Assembly: GCF_023898315.1 (NCBI RefSeq)
Contig: NC_064622.1
Span: forward strand, 351,645,234-351,709,233
Direction: 5' to 3'
DNA from: Schistocerca nitens
Lineage: Eukaryota; Arthropoda; Insecta; Orthoptera; Acrididae
Length of the DNA stretch: 64,000 nucleotides
In this document: positions 21,705-32,024 of the stretch, piece by piece
Layout: every line of letters begins with the position of its first letter
How positions within the stretch are numbered: the stretch's first letter is position 1
Notes under the pieces: model-generated
Database searches by the model: none
What the model saw: the letters and a program-made list of their open reading frames with translations, nothing else
Told to the model about the DNA's origin: nothing
Position numbers and translations under genes: made by a program

Positions 21705-22337
21705 CGAGGGTTGTCCAGAAAGTAAGTTCCGATCGGTCGTGAAATAGACACCACAGAATGGTGAAGCTTTGCACAGATGTGTTGGGTAGTATGACCGTCG
21801 ATCGCATCAAGACGCTCTTTTCAGTTGTGAGCGTAATGTGAGCGAGTAAAGGTGCCTAGAACAACGATGTCTCCCGCCAAGTAGGAGGGCCCGCTGAGAG
21901 GCTTCGCCTTAATGAATGCAGCCCACCTAACACAACTGCCACGCACTTCCTTCTTCATGGCAATTCTCAGCCGCGCTCTTCAGGGGCAGTGAAGACGCTC
22001 CTGCAGCCTTTTCGATGCGAAGTGTTCGATCACCCACAACGCAGCCTTAATTCTCCTGAGTATCATCTCTGTTCACATGAAGCGCTGGCTATGAAGACAA
22101 CACTTGGGCGTAGGCTACGCGCCATAGACCAGCGTAGAGAATTATCGGAAAGCACAGGCGGCTGCCTTCTATGACGATGGTGTTGGAAACTTGGTATAAA
22201 ATGTCTAAGTCGGAGCGGCGACTATGTGGGGAAGTATCTGGAAGGTGTATCTAGCTCTTGCAAATAAAATGTTTCTGATTTTAACTGTGGTTTACATTTA
22301 GCGACCTATCGGAACTTACTTTTCCAGACAACCTTCG
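21705..22337 (+). mobile_element. mariner-derived MITE, copy 1 (uninterrupted)
   Basis: 633 bp with imperfect TIRs of about 36 bp (CGAGGGTTGTCCAGAAAGTA against the reverse complement of the right end) and TA duplications at 21703-21704 and 22338-22339. The interior keeps 5' leader sequence joined to the last part of a mariner transposase reading frame (CEVFDH, SEYHLCSHEALAMK, ESTGGCLL). It is therefore a deletion derivative of a mariner and needs transposase from elsewhere. A second copy with the same deletion lies at 55509-57512. Confidence 0.88.
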
Positions 22338-22339
22338 TA

Positions 22340-23710
22340 TTAAAGTCAAGTACAACCGCTAGCGCAGCTGAGTGCATGTTTAAACAGTATCGTCGGTTTT
22401 CTGGACGACGGAGAAGTTCATTACCGGAATTTCACGACATTTTCTGAAACTAAATATCGAAAATAATTTTCATTCATTTACCATATTGTTCCTCAAATTA
22501 GGCACACATGCACATTTTAATGGAATTAACGACATAAAGCCAGCCTGTATCGGGTATCGGACGAAGTTGTGGTAGTGGCGGTAAGGCACACAGCAATAAC
22601 TCTATAAACTATACTCTTTATCATCGTTCATAGACAAACGGGACCCGTTCCACTAGACACTAGAAACTAACGAAATTTTATTTAAACATATCGCGACCGC
22701 AGGTGAACTGTTTCCGAGAAATCGCAAAGGTAGGAATTTCGAGCCATTGCGCATGTAGCTGAGGAAGAAAAATTCCCAAAACTAGGACGTTTATTAGCAG
22801 TCGGAATAACGCGCGCGTGGTTTCAATCGTTCTTCTTGCAACAATTTTTACTCTTTGCCAAGGTAATTAGAGTTACTAAATTTATATTTCGTTATTTTGA
22901 AGAAAGCATCTACAAACATGACGAATTTTTTGAATGTTGTCTGTTGCGACCGTGAGTCGCAACTCCTGCAAGCTAGACTTCCCTCAAACAACGTAAACTA
23001 CGCGGGGCGGCCGACTCGTCAGGTGAGCAGCCCGTGAGCAAATTCTGCAGCTTGCGGCAGCTGTCGGCAGAAGATCGGAACTACGTTTTACGTCGTGCAT
23101 CACTTGGAACAGTTGACGCAGAGCTTAGGATCAATATACACCATGATATAAGCCGTACTCCGTGGTTTAACGGCAAATATGATGGAGAGTGTTGCTAAAA
23201 GAGTTCCAGCGAGAGACACTAAAGTTCCAGTTTCACTCGCTGTCGCCTCTACTGCTCCTGTTCAAGGCAGCTCATCTGTCCGAAGAAGGATCCACCGTCC
23301 TTCGACAACACGACACCACCACGACAGTGCCTATGCCGGAAATGAGACTAGCGTGTAAGAATGTATGTAGCCTCAGAGCACGACTGTCACACACTGGGAA
23401 TATTTTACAACGACCTTTTGAGCTTAAATGTTTGTGTGTCATTGAATGAATACCGTTTCTGGAATTGGCACTGTAGTCATTTCAGTAGTTGTGGTAATAG
23501 GTATGCGTGACTTGTGTGTGATTAGGACTAGAGCCCCTGTTTATACTGACCTCAGCGGTTCCTAGGTGTTTCTTGTCAGCATAGACGTTGGTGACGAAGT
23601 GTAGCTACAGGAATAACAATCTGTCCCATTGGCTGTTCATTAGTTGGATTAAAATATCCTTTTATTTTGTGATCATCACCGCAGAGCACTTTTCGACTGT
23701 TTTTTCGAGT
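22340..23710. other. No recognised gene
   Basis: Mixed-composition sequence. A short ORF at 23189-23449 has no recognisable motif. Nothing else can be named. Confidence 0.4.
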
Positions 23711-23785
23711 ACATCTACATCTACATCCATACTCCGCAAGCCACCCAACGGTGTGTGGCGGAGGGCACCTTACGTGCCACTGTCA

Positions 23786-26617
23786 TTACCTCCCTTTCCT
23801 GTTCCAGTCGCGTATGGTTCGCGGGAAGAACGACTGTCTGAAAGCCTCCGTGCGCGCTCTAATCTCTCTAATTTTACATTCGTGATCTCCTCGGGAGGTA
23901 TAAGTAGGGGGAAGCAATATACTCGATACCTCATCCAGAAACGCACCCTCTCGAAACCTGGCGAGCAAGCTACACCGCGATGCAGAGCGCCTCTCTTGCA
24001 GAGTCTGCCACTTGAGTTTATTAAACATCTCCGTAACGCTATCACGGTTACCAAATAACCCTGTGACGAAACGCGCCGCTCTTCTTTGGATCTTATCTAT
24101 CTCCTCCGTCAACCCGATCTGGTACGGATCCCACACTGATGAGCAATACTCAAGTATAGGTCGAACGAGTGTTTTGTAAGCCACCCCCTTTGTTGCTGGA
24201 CTACATTTTCTAAGCACTCTCCCAATGAATCTCAACCTGGTACCCGCCTTACCAACAATTAATTTTATATGATCATTCCACTTCAAATCGTTCCGCACGC
24301 ATACTCCCAGATATTTTACAGAAGTAACTGCTACCAGTGTTTGTTCCGCTATCATATAATCATACAATAAAGGATCCTTCTTTCTATGTATTCGCAATAC
24401 ATTACATTTGTCTATGTTAAAGGACAGTTGCCACTCCCTGCACCAAGTGCCTATCCGCTGCAGATCTTCCTGCATTTCGCTACAATTTTCTAATGCTGCA
24501 ACTTCTCTGTATACTACAGCATCATCCGCGAAAAGCCGCATGGAACTTCCGACACTATCTACTAGGTCATTTATATATATTGTGAAAAGAAATGGTCCCA
24601 TAACACTCCCCTGTGGCACGCCAGAGGTTACCTTAACGTCTGTAGACGTCTCTCCATTGATAACAACATGCTGTGTTCTGTTTGCTAAAAACTCTTCAAT
24701 CCAGCCACACAGCTGGTCTGATATTCCGTAGGCTCTTACTTTGTTTATCAGGCGACAGTGCGGAACTGTATCGAACGCCTTCCGGAAGTCAAGAAAAATA
24801 GCATCTACCTGGGAGCCTGTATCTAACATTTTCTGGGTCTCATGAACAAATAACGCGAGTTGGGTCTCACACGATCGCTGTTTCCGGAATCCATGCTGAT
24901 TCCTACATAGTAGATTCTGGGTTTCCAAAAACGACATGATACTCGAGCAAAAAACATGTTCTAAAATTCTACAACAGATCGACGTCAGAGATATAGGTCT
25001 ATAGTTTTGCGCATCTGCTCGACGACCCTTCTTGAAGACTGGGGCTACCTGTGCTCTTTTCCAATCATTTGGAACCCTCCGTTCCTCTAGAGACTTGCGG
25101 TACACGGCTGTTAGAAGGGGGGCAAGTTCTTTCGCGTACTCTGTGTAGAATCGAATTGGTATCCCGTCAGGTCCAGTGGACTTTCCTCTGTTGAGTGATT
25201 CCAGTTGCTTTTCTATTCCTTGGACACTTATTTCGATGTCAGCCATTTTTTCGTTTGTGCGAGGATTTAGAGAAGGAACTGCAGTGCGGTCTTCCTCTGT
25301 GAAACAGCTTTGGAAAAAGGTGTTTAGTATTTCAGCTTTACGCGTGTCATCCTCTGTTTCAATGCCATCATCATCCCGGAGTGTCTGGATATGCTGTTTC
25401 GAGCCACTTACTGATTTAACGTAAGACCAGAACTTCCTAGGATTTTCTGTCAAGTCTGTACATAGAATTTTACTTTCGAATTCACTGAACGCTTCTCGCA
25501 TAGCCCTCCTTACGCTAACTTTGACATCGCTTAGTTTCTGTTTGTCTGAGAGGTTTTGGCTGCGTTTAAACTTGGAGTGAAGCTCTCTTTGCTTTCGCAG
25601 TAGTTTCCTAACTTTGTTGTTGTACCACGGTGGGTTTTTCCCGTCCCTCACAGTTTTACTCGGCACGTACCTGTCTAAAACGCATTTTACGATTGCCTTG
25701 AACTTTTTCCATAAACACTCAACATTGTCAGTGTCGGAACAGAAATTTTCGTTTTGATCTGTTAGGTAGTCTGAAATCTGCCTTCTATTACTCTTGCTAA
25801 ACAGATAAACCTTCCTCCCTTTTTTTATATTCCTATTAACTTCCATATTTAGGGATGCTACAACGGCCTTATGATCACTGATTCCCTGTTCTGCACTTAC
25901 AGAGTCGAAAAGTTCGGGTCTGTTTGTTATCAGTAGGTCCAAGATGTTATCTCCACGAGTCGGTTCTCTGTTTAATTGCTCGAGGTAATTTTCGGATAGT
26001 GCACTCAGTATAATGTCACTCGATGCTCTGTCCCTACCACCCGTCCTAAACATCTGAGTGTCCCAGTCTATATCTGGTAAATTGAAATCTCCACCTAAGA
26101 CTATAACATGCTGAGGAAATTTATGTGAAATGTATTCCAAATTTTCTCTCAGTTGTTCTGCCACTAACGCTGCTGAGTCGGGAGGTCGGTAAAAGGAGCC
26201 AATTATTAACCCAGCTCGGTTGTTGAGTGTAACCTCCACCCATAATAATTCACAGGAACTATCCACTTCTACTTCACTACAGGATAAACTACTACTAACA
26301 GCGACGAACACCCCACCACCGGTTGCATGCAATCTATCCTTCCTAAACACCGTCTGTACCTTTGTAAAAATTTCGGCAGAATTTATCTCTGGCTTAAGCC
26401 AGCTCTCTGTACCTATAACGATTTCAGCTTCGGTGCTTTCTATCAGCGCTTGAAGTTCCGGTACTTTACCAACGCAGCTTCGACAGTTTACAATTACAAT
26501 ACCGATTGCTGCTTGGTCCCCGCATGTCCTGACTTTGCTCCGCACCCTTTGAGGCTGTTGCCCTTTCTGTACTTGCCCGAGGCCATCTAACCTAAAAAAC
26601 CGCCCAGTCCACGCCAC
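23786..26617 (-). CDS. LINE ORF2: endonuclease and reverse transcriptase, 943 aa
   Basis: One unbroken frame. Apurinic-type endonuclease, residues about 38-260: IVIGTESWLKP (Glu), GSFYRPPDS, VLGGDFNLPDIDW (GDFN), ILDLLITNRP and GISDHKAVVA (SDH). Reverse transcriptase, residues about 470-760: STGPDGIPIRFY, NYRPISLTSICCRILE, QHGFRKQRSCETQL, AIFLDFRKAFDTVPH (motif A), SGVPQGSVMGPFLF (motif B), MRLFADDAVVYRE (motif C with FADD) and VKYLGVCV. The C-terminal region (YCSSVWDPYQIG, RRAARFVTGLF, PPTYTSRGDHE) is the CR1-type tail. All catalytic residues I can check are present, and the length fits a complete CR1 ORF2. The protein nicks target DNA and copies its own RNA there. The start ATG 26617 lies within ORF1. 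Confidence 0.93.
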   Translation of the reverse strand: MAWTGRFFRLDGLGQVQKGQQPQRVRSKVRTCGDQAAIGIVIVNCRSCVGKVPELQALIESTEAEIVIGTESWLKPEINSAEIFTKVQTVFRKDRLHATGGGVFVAVSSSLSCSEVEVDSSCELLWVEVTLNNRAGLIIGSFYRPPDSAALVAEQLRENLEYISHKFPQHVIVLGGDFNLPDIDWDTQMFRTGGRDRASSDIILSALSENYLEQLNREPTRGDNILDLLITNRPELFDSVSAEQGISDHKAVVASLNMEVNRNIKKGRKVYLFSKSNRRQISDYLTDQNENFCSDTDNVECLWKKFKAIVKCVLDRYVPSKTVRDGKNPPWYNNKVRKLLRKQRELHSKFKRSQNLSDKQKLSDVKVSVRRAMREAFSEFESKILCTDLTENPRKFWSYVKSVSGSKQHIQTLRDDDGIETEDDTRKAEILNTFFQSCFTEEDRTAVPSLNPRTNEKMADIEISVQGIEKQLESLNRGKSTGPDGIPIRFYTEYAKELAPLLTAVYRKSLEERRVPNDWKRAQVAPVFKKGRRADAQNYRPISLTSICCRILEHVFCSSIMSFLETQNLLCRNQHGFRKQRSCETQLALFVHETQKMLDTGSQVDAIFLDFRKAFDTVPHCRLINKVRAYGISDQLCGWIEEFLANRTQHVVINGETSTDVKVTSGVPQGSVMGPFLFTIYINDLVDSVGSSMRLFADDAVVYREVAALENCSEMQEDLQRIGTWCREWQLSFNIDKCNVLRIHRKKDPLLYDYMIAEQTLVAVTSVKYLGVCVRNDLKWNDHIKLIVGKAGTRLRFIGRVLRKCSPATKGVAYKTLVRPILEYCSSVWDPYQIGLTEEIDKIQRRAARFVTGLFGNRDSVTEMFNKLKWQTLQERRSASRCSLLARFREGAFLDEVSSILLPPTYTSRGDHECKIREIRARTEAFRQSFFPRTIRDWNRKGR

Positions 26618-27573
26618 ACAACCCCTGCTACCCGTGTAGCCGCTTGCTGCGTGTAGTGGACTCCTGACCTATCCAGCGGAACCCGAAACCCCACCACCCT
26701 ATGGCGCAAGTCGAGGAATCTGCAGCCCACATGGTCGCAGAACCGTCTCAGCCTCGGATTCAGACCCTCCACTCGGCTCTGTACCAAAGGTCCGCAGTCA
26801 GTCCTGTCGACGATGCTGCAGATGGTGAGCTCTGCTTTCATCCCGCTAGCGAGACTGGCAGTCTTCACCAAATCAGATAGCCGCCGGAAGCCAGAGAGGA
26901 TTTCCTCCGATCCATAGCGACACACATCATTGGTGCCGACATGAGCGACCACCTGCAGATGGGTGCACCCTGTACCCTTCATGGCATCCGGAAGAACCCT
27001 TTCCACATCTGGAATGACTCCCCCCGGTATGCACACGGAGTGCACATTGGTTTTCTTCCCCTCTCTTGCTGCCATTTCCCTAAGGGGCCCCATTACGCGC
27101 CTGACGTTGGAGCTCCCAACTACCAGTAAGCCCACCCTCTGCGACCGCCCGGATCTTGCAGACTGAGGGGCAACCTCTGGAACAGGACAAGCAGCCATGT
27201 CAGGCCGAAGATCAGTATCAGCCTGAGACAGAACCTGAAACCGGTTCGTCAGACAAACTGGAGAGGCCTTCCGTTCAGCCCTCCGGAATGTCTTTCGCCC
27301 CCTGCCACACCTTGAGACGACCTCCCACTCTACCACAGGTGAGGGATCAGCCTCAATGCGGGCAGTATCCCGGGCAACCACAGTCTTAGTCCGATCGCGG
27401 GATGCGTGGGACGAGCTGGCCGTCCCCGACAAACCCCCATCCGGACCCCCACAGTGATGCCCATTGGTAACAGCCTCAAGCTGTGTGACCGAAGCCAACA
27501 CTGCCTGAAGCTGGGAGCGAAGGGATGCCAACTCAGCCTGCATCCGAACACAGCAGTTGCAGTCCCTACCCAT
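26587..27573 (-). CDS. LINE ORF1: coiled coil plus SGNH/esterase-like domain, 328 aa
   Basis: Begins MGRDCNCCVRMQAELASLRS, a Cys cluster followed by a short heptad-like coiled coil. A Ser/Arg-rich linker follows, then residues about 148-328 resemble the SGNH hydrolase domain known in CR1 ORF1p. Visible blocks are LLVVGSSNVRR (nucleophile Ser), VVAHVGTNDV (GxND) and a C-terminal LDRSGVHYTQQA with the His. The residue two before His is Ser (SGVH) where DGVH is usual; an Asp lies five before the His. ORF1p of this class is thought to bind RNA and aid the retrotransposition particle. Full-length for the class, no stops. Confidence 0.85.
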   Translation of the reverse strand: MGRDCNCCVRMQAELASLRSQLQAVLASVTQLEAVTNGHHCGGPDGGLSGTASSSHASRDRTKTVVARDTARIEADPSPVVEWEVVSRCGRGRKTFRRAERKASPVCLTNRFQVLSQADTDLRPDMAACPVPEVAPQSARSGRSQRVGLLVVGSSNVRRVMGPLREMAAREGKKTNVHSVCIPGGVIPDVERVLPDAMKGTGCTHLQVVAHVGTNDVCRYGSEEILSGFRRLSDLVKTASLASGMKAELTICSIVDRTDCGPLVQSRVEGLNPRLRRFCDHVGCRFLDLRHRVVGFRVPLDRSGVHYTQQAATRVAGVVWRGLGGFLG

Positions 27574-27960
27574 GCTAAAAACTGTTTTGCAAAGAACGTC
27601 TGAACTAATCTACAGAGAGCGCAAACAAATCGACAAAATTTAAACGGTTATTAAAATACAAGATTGCCTAGTAAATGCAGTAATGCTGCTACTTGCGCAC
27701 TGCTGACACACTGCTCGGCGGCGGAAGGACACTACGCGATTTTACACTATTCAGGTACTAAAACGCGATGCTACAACTCTCAAATACTATAATACGCCCG
27801 AAATTTATGTATGAAACAATGCAAGTACCAAAAACACTCAAAGAAATTAAGAATTAAACTATGTAACAAATGAGTGAGCTAGGAGTATATGACTTGCTGC
27901 TGCAGCTGCTTATCCAACGGCGGCAGGGAGCACACTGGCTGTAAGCTGTTGTGTACGTAG
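27574..27960 (-). other. 5' UTR of the CR1-like LINE
   Basis: Non-coding leader upstream of ORF1, AT-rich near the ORF and more GC-rich at its outer end (GCAGCTGCTTATCCAACGGC region near 27900-27960). The internal RNA polymerase II promoter of such LINEs would lie here. The exact 5' end is uncertain because no target-site duplication was found. Confidence 0.5.
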
Positions 27961-29425
27961 TCCAGCACGTTCTGCACTTTTATGTGGTCAGCCCATTACA
28001 TCTTAACAATGGATGATAGACGAGCGTTCAGTAGAACAAATGTGTCAGCTTTATGGGTTATACTATACTCTCTTGAAACTGCGCACTAATGGAGATCAAA
28101 AAATAAACGATATTTTAATCGCACTACCAATATTCAGTCTACACATGTCATCATTCAGATAACACCTTTGCTGTGTCAACATGAGTTGCACGAACATAAA
28201 GAATATAACCAGTTCATTTCATTAGAATACAGACTTGGGTCTCAATAAGTCAAGCACAAAAACTTGTGAAAATTTCTTTATTCACAAAAATATCTCTACG
28301 CAACATTACACTACAATTTTACACAATCAAAATAACGTTTCACACACGATTCATTCGTATTTACATATGCAAACAATGTTTTCCATAGATACAATGACGT
28401 CGATTGATATTTGATGTATGAGAATGGATGTTTCAAAGAATCCATCAGAGGTGTGGAAAGCTATAAACGTCATTAGTTCGATGAGGCTATAGTGGTAATT
28501 TCTAGTTGTTACATCTGTAGTTTGTTAACGCTGTTAAATTAGAGAAAGCCGCTATGTAATTGCTCATAATATTCAGAGAGGATTGTAGTTCTTTGAGGAC
28601 TAGTAGATTCTCATCACACAGTTTGTCATATGAACGTGACTGTGGCTACATTTTAAAACGTTTGAGCAAAACCCTTTGCAGGATATATTTAGGCATTGTA
28701 TGTTTAAAATTTTGTGTAACTTCAAAGAAAATGAAAATAAAGCGCGATTAATCAAACCGGTCTTGCAACTTTGTAAGCATTAGAAAATATCAACAAATTA
28801 CATCGGAGGGAGACTAATCTGTTTTCTAAAGTGACAGTAGGTTCAGTTCAATGAAGAACTGGGAAGCAGGTAGTGTTAGGTAGGTGACTAATATATAGAA
28901 ACTGTACATCGGAGACAATTATCTGTTAATGAAATAACCTGATAAAAGTTGATACAATAACACGTCTTGGAGCACATTTTATCTTATTGACAGTTAAAAA
29001 TTATGGAAGGTTATTTAGGGCCTCGTCACAATATGTGTTCTGCTAGATAATGCCTGCCGCATAGGTTGTGTGACTCAAAAGTAGCACATGCACTTAAGAG
29101 TAGAAATTCAGTTTAAAAAATTCATAGTTATTCTGACAATACAAGTAGGCTGCTACATTGGGAGAATATGGACTGAAACTTTGAAGAGTTTTAGTAAATA
29201 GAGGAATGCTGGGAGCCCTAGAACGTAATAGTGGCGTACCCTGCTATGATTCAGAATGACAAGCATCCGTTGTTAGAGGTTCAAGCGTCGGTAAGGCACA
29301 CGCTATAGCTACAGTTATTTATTTTAGTCTTCAAAATGGAGTAGATTTTTAGTGGTAGAAAGCTCAAAGAATGAACAAAAATAGGAAAACGAAAACGGAA
29401 GTGTACCATTTGTTATGGCATAATA
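27961..29425. other. AT-rich spacer, no recognised gene
   Basis: No recognisable coding sequence, splice-bounded exon or repeat. One ORF at 28560-28751 has no motif. Confidence 0.45.
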
Positions 29426-30340
29426 CACACTGCCGGAAAAAAATATAGCACCCTCAAGGACTGTGTTCACAGACATCAGGTTATAAGGTGTCGATACTGA
29501 GAGATGGTACTATTATTTGCCACGGGCATCGACGATCAGATAGCATGTAGGTGGACTGTCTGTGCACCCTCCGTTTTGATCCTGCAGGCAGCAACTGTGC
29601 TGATTTTCGAGGTGAACAGTGTCACTCTACGGTACAATCATGCCCCACCAATGAGTACACACTCCTTTTGAACAGCTTCAGCTATTTGAACAGGGTCGCA
29701 TTGTGGGCCTACACGAAGCTGGAAGGACGTATCGTAGGATTGCTGCACATGTTGGGCACAGTGTATCACTGGTGTGTCTCTGATCTAAGCTGTGGAGTGG
29801 AGAACATTCTCACCCTTGTACAGCAGATTCTGAACGTCTCAGTCGTACAGACGCACCTCAAGATCGACGCATGGTGCAGGCAGTGGAGGCCGACCGAACA
29901 TCATCCAGGGACAGAATCTAGACACATGCTGCATCTGTTGTGACACCATGGACCATTGGGGTTAATATCACGTCTGCCTCTGGCCAGCACTGATACGACA
30001 ACAATTCCAAGCATGACTACTCTGGTGCTATGAAAGAGTTGACTAGAGAGTGGAATGGCGTTGTTTTCAGTGATGAGAGTAGGTTCCCCCTGCAAGCGAG
30101 TGATGGACGTGCACTTGAACGGCGTAGCTGAACTGAGCTGCCTGTTTCAGAACGCATTCGCCCAAGACACACAGGCTCCGTCCCAGGTTTTATGGTGTGG
30201 GGATCCATCAGTTAGGACTCGCGATCGCATTTGGTGTTCCTGCGTGGAAAAGTAACCAGTACCACCTGCATTTCACAGGCTGTTACCCCATGCTAATGGA
30301 ATTTGTTCGACAGGAAGGTGACGTGCTTTTTCAGCAATTT
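29426..30340 (+). pseudogene. Decayed Tc1-type transposon
   Basis: A TIR-like start CACACTGCCGGAAAAAAATA follows a TA at 29424-29425. The plus strand then shows remnants of a Tc1 transposase: EQGRIVGLHEAGRTYR-like DNA near 29690-29740, the first catalytic block around VVFSDESR near 30060-30085, and the GFMVWGSIS region near 30187-30210. Frames are broken repeatedly. The second catalytic Asp and final Glu regions are not seen, and no right TIR was found, so the 3' third has been lost. Confidence 0.65.
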
Positions 30341-31332
30341 GTCTGGATACAGTTGCTGCAGTGCAAGGTGTTCTTCTTGGGCTACAACAACTGCCCTGAC
30401 CAGTGGGATCGCCACACTGGCTCGCCTTCACACATTCCTTTTTATATATTTCCTGCTGAAGTCCTTCTGGCTTGTTAATTATTTTATATATGACATGTAA
30501 GTACTGCCCCTGTCTTTTATTGTTAGTCAGTACTTACAATTTTTGTATAAAAATGTCTTTTCCTATAAATTTGTTACTATGTTATAGACCATTTTAATTG
30601 TTTCAATTTTGATGAAGGCACTCTTAGAAGTGTTGTAACGTGGTCAATAGGACTAACAATAATAGTGACCGAGGGCTCATTTGTTTCAATTTTAATTTAG
30701 AAACGGTCACTGAACCAAGCAGCCATGTTTAAAACTTCGCCAATTGGGACATGTTGAAGACGGAGCTTACTTGTTCTCCAGGGCCTGTAGGAACCGTTGC
30801 TGAGTTGCACCAAAAGGCCCAAGATGCTTGAAGCAATCTATCGTAGGATGCCAACTGGCTCCTTCACAATCATTTGCATGCATTGCCCCCTGGTGGGTGG
30901 GGGGGAGGGGGGGAGGGGGGAGTTCTATGTGTACTGATGCGGTTGTTTGGGCACCCTTTACTGTGAACTGTGCGTTTCATTTGGTCTTACAATGACGTGT
31001 CACCTCAGTTGTCACTAAAATGACCTTGTCCTTGACGGTTGTACATTTATGCTTCCCGGCTATGTGAAGGTCCAAAGATAAGGTAATGGCAACGAGAGGA
31101 TTCAATTGCTGAATTTATAGACATTAGAGGCAACGTTCAAGGTTGCTGGGTATTGTTTCTGAGATAAAGAATAGCAGAGATAATTATTAAAGGAGTGGAT
31201 CAGTCGTTAAAGGTTTACAACTGTTTGACTGGACTGCAGGTATGGTAGATGACGGGTGCTACATCGTGTTGTGATTCTACTGGAGGTGATTGCGTGATGA
31301 GGTGGCGATGAGGCGGCGTGGCGTGGCTGCGC
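30341..31332. other. Downstream flank of the cuticle gene; G-run and possible poly(A) signal
   Basis: Directly downstream (minus sense) of the cuticle-protein stop codon at 31333-31335, so part of it should be 3' UTR. The nearest AATAAA on the minus strand that I see is at 30516-30521, about 810 bp from the stop; its use is inference. A G-rich run at 30892-30922 (plus strand) could form a G-quadruplex. No ORF is recognised. Confidence 0.4.
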
Positions 31333-31515
31333 TCACTGCTGGTAGGCCTGGAAGTGGACGGGCGGCGCGCCGGGCTGCTGCGCGCTGTAGCCCACCGCCT
31401 TGGCGCGGGCGCCCGGGGGCAGCACGCCCAGCCCCGCCCCCGGAGGCAGCGCCCTCTGCTGGGCCGCCGCCTGCCCCTGCTCCTGCGCCTGCTGGTACGC
31501 GGCTGCCGATCCACC
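31333..31515 (-). CDS. Cuticle protein gene, last coding exon
   Basis: 183 bp, 60 codons plus TGA. It starts after TCTTGTGTCCGCAG (acceptor at 31516-31518) in phase 0 and encodes GGSAAAYQQAQEQGQAAAQQ, then a Pro/Gly/Ala segment ending APPVHFQAYQQ and the stop. The low-complexity Ala/Gln/Pro composition is typical of C-terminal tails of insect cuticle proteins outside the chitin-binding domain. High GC against the AT-rich surroundings sets it apart as an exon. It joins in phase 0 to the exon at 37836-37952, 6,320 bp upstream in the gene. The overlapping plus-strand frames at 31290-31659 are shadows. Confidence 0.78.
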   Translation of the reverse strand, partial: GGSAAAYQQAQEQGQAAAQQRALPPGAGLGVLPPGARAKAVGYSAQQPGAPPVHFQAYQQ

Positions 31516-31744
31516 CTGCGGACACAAGACGCCGGCATTCATGCTGTTCACTCGCTGATTCTGGACGGCACACCTCTTATGGAGCTTCTTGTAAGCTCAC
31601 TCACTGAAGAACCTTTTTACTTATCCTCCAATACTGGGGACCATACTTCCTGCTTGTAAACTGAAAAGCCCGGAATAATGCTACAGCTGCCACACACGAC
31701 ATCTAAGAACCAGTTTCCTGTCTAGCAGAGGTACGATTTACAGA

Positions 31745-31992
31745 TGAGGTTAGACAAAAATATGGAAACACCAAAAATATAAACGTTACCCTCCCTAATA
31801 TGGTGTAGGAAAACAATTGGCATTCAAAACAGCTTCCAGTGGTCTCGGAACAGTTAAATACAGCACCTGTATGATTTTCAAGGGAATCTTACACCATTCC
31901 TTCTACAATAGTGGCAGGTACAGGTATCGTTGATAGATATGGCTAGTGATCACTTATCATTCTCCAAAGTAGACCACAAAGACACAAGAATA
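31745..31992 (-). pseudogene. C-terminal fragment of a Tc1-type transposase
   Basis: The minus strand encodes, with stops, EEWCKIPL-like and LYLTVPRPLEAVLNANC segments and ends near a TIR-like GACAAAAATATGGAAACACC at 31752-31771. These are the last ~50 residues of a Tc1 transposase with its terminal repeat. The rest is missing at this site. It may belong with the relic at 32690-33760, separated by the LINE fragment, though both seem to contain the same short region, so two copies are also possible. Confidence 0.55.
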
Positions 31993-32024
31993 TGTCGCTG
32001 TAATGCTGCGACTCTATTACACAT

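Larger units (their letters stand above)
23711..27960 (-). mobile_element. Near full-length CR1-like LINE with both ORFs open
   Basis: Minus-strand non-LTR retrotransposon: 5' UTR (about 27960-27574), ORF1 (27573-26587), ORF2 (26617-23786), and a short 3' UTR that ends in ATGTAGATGTAGATGT at 23711-23728. Ending in a short tandem repeat instead of poly(A) is characteristic of the CR1/L2/Rex group, and an esterase-type ORF1 also points there. ORF2 starts 31 bp inside the end of ORF1, which suggests termination-reinitiation or a similar coupling. The 5' limit is approximate. Three other copies or relics of the family or its relatives lie at 14075, 32025 and 44694. Confidence 0.9.

Noticed and set aside
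24408-27603. Plus-strand ORFs within 23.7-27.6 kb
   Set aside because: All are antisense to the two LINE ORFs, which carry the recognisable motifs.
31277-31659. Long plus- and minus-strand frames rich in Arg, Ala and Pro at 31215-31659
   Set aside because: Shadow frames of the GC-rich last cuticle exon. The chosen frame is the one that splices in phase with the other exons.
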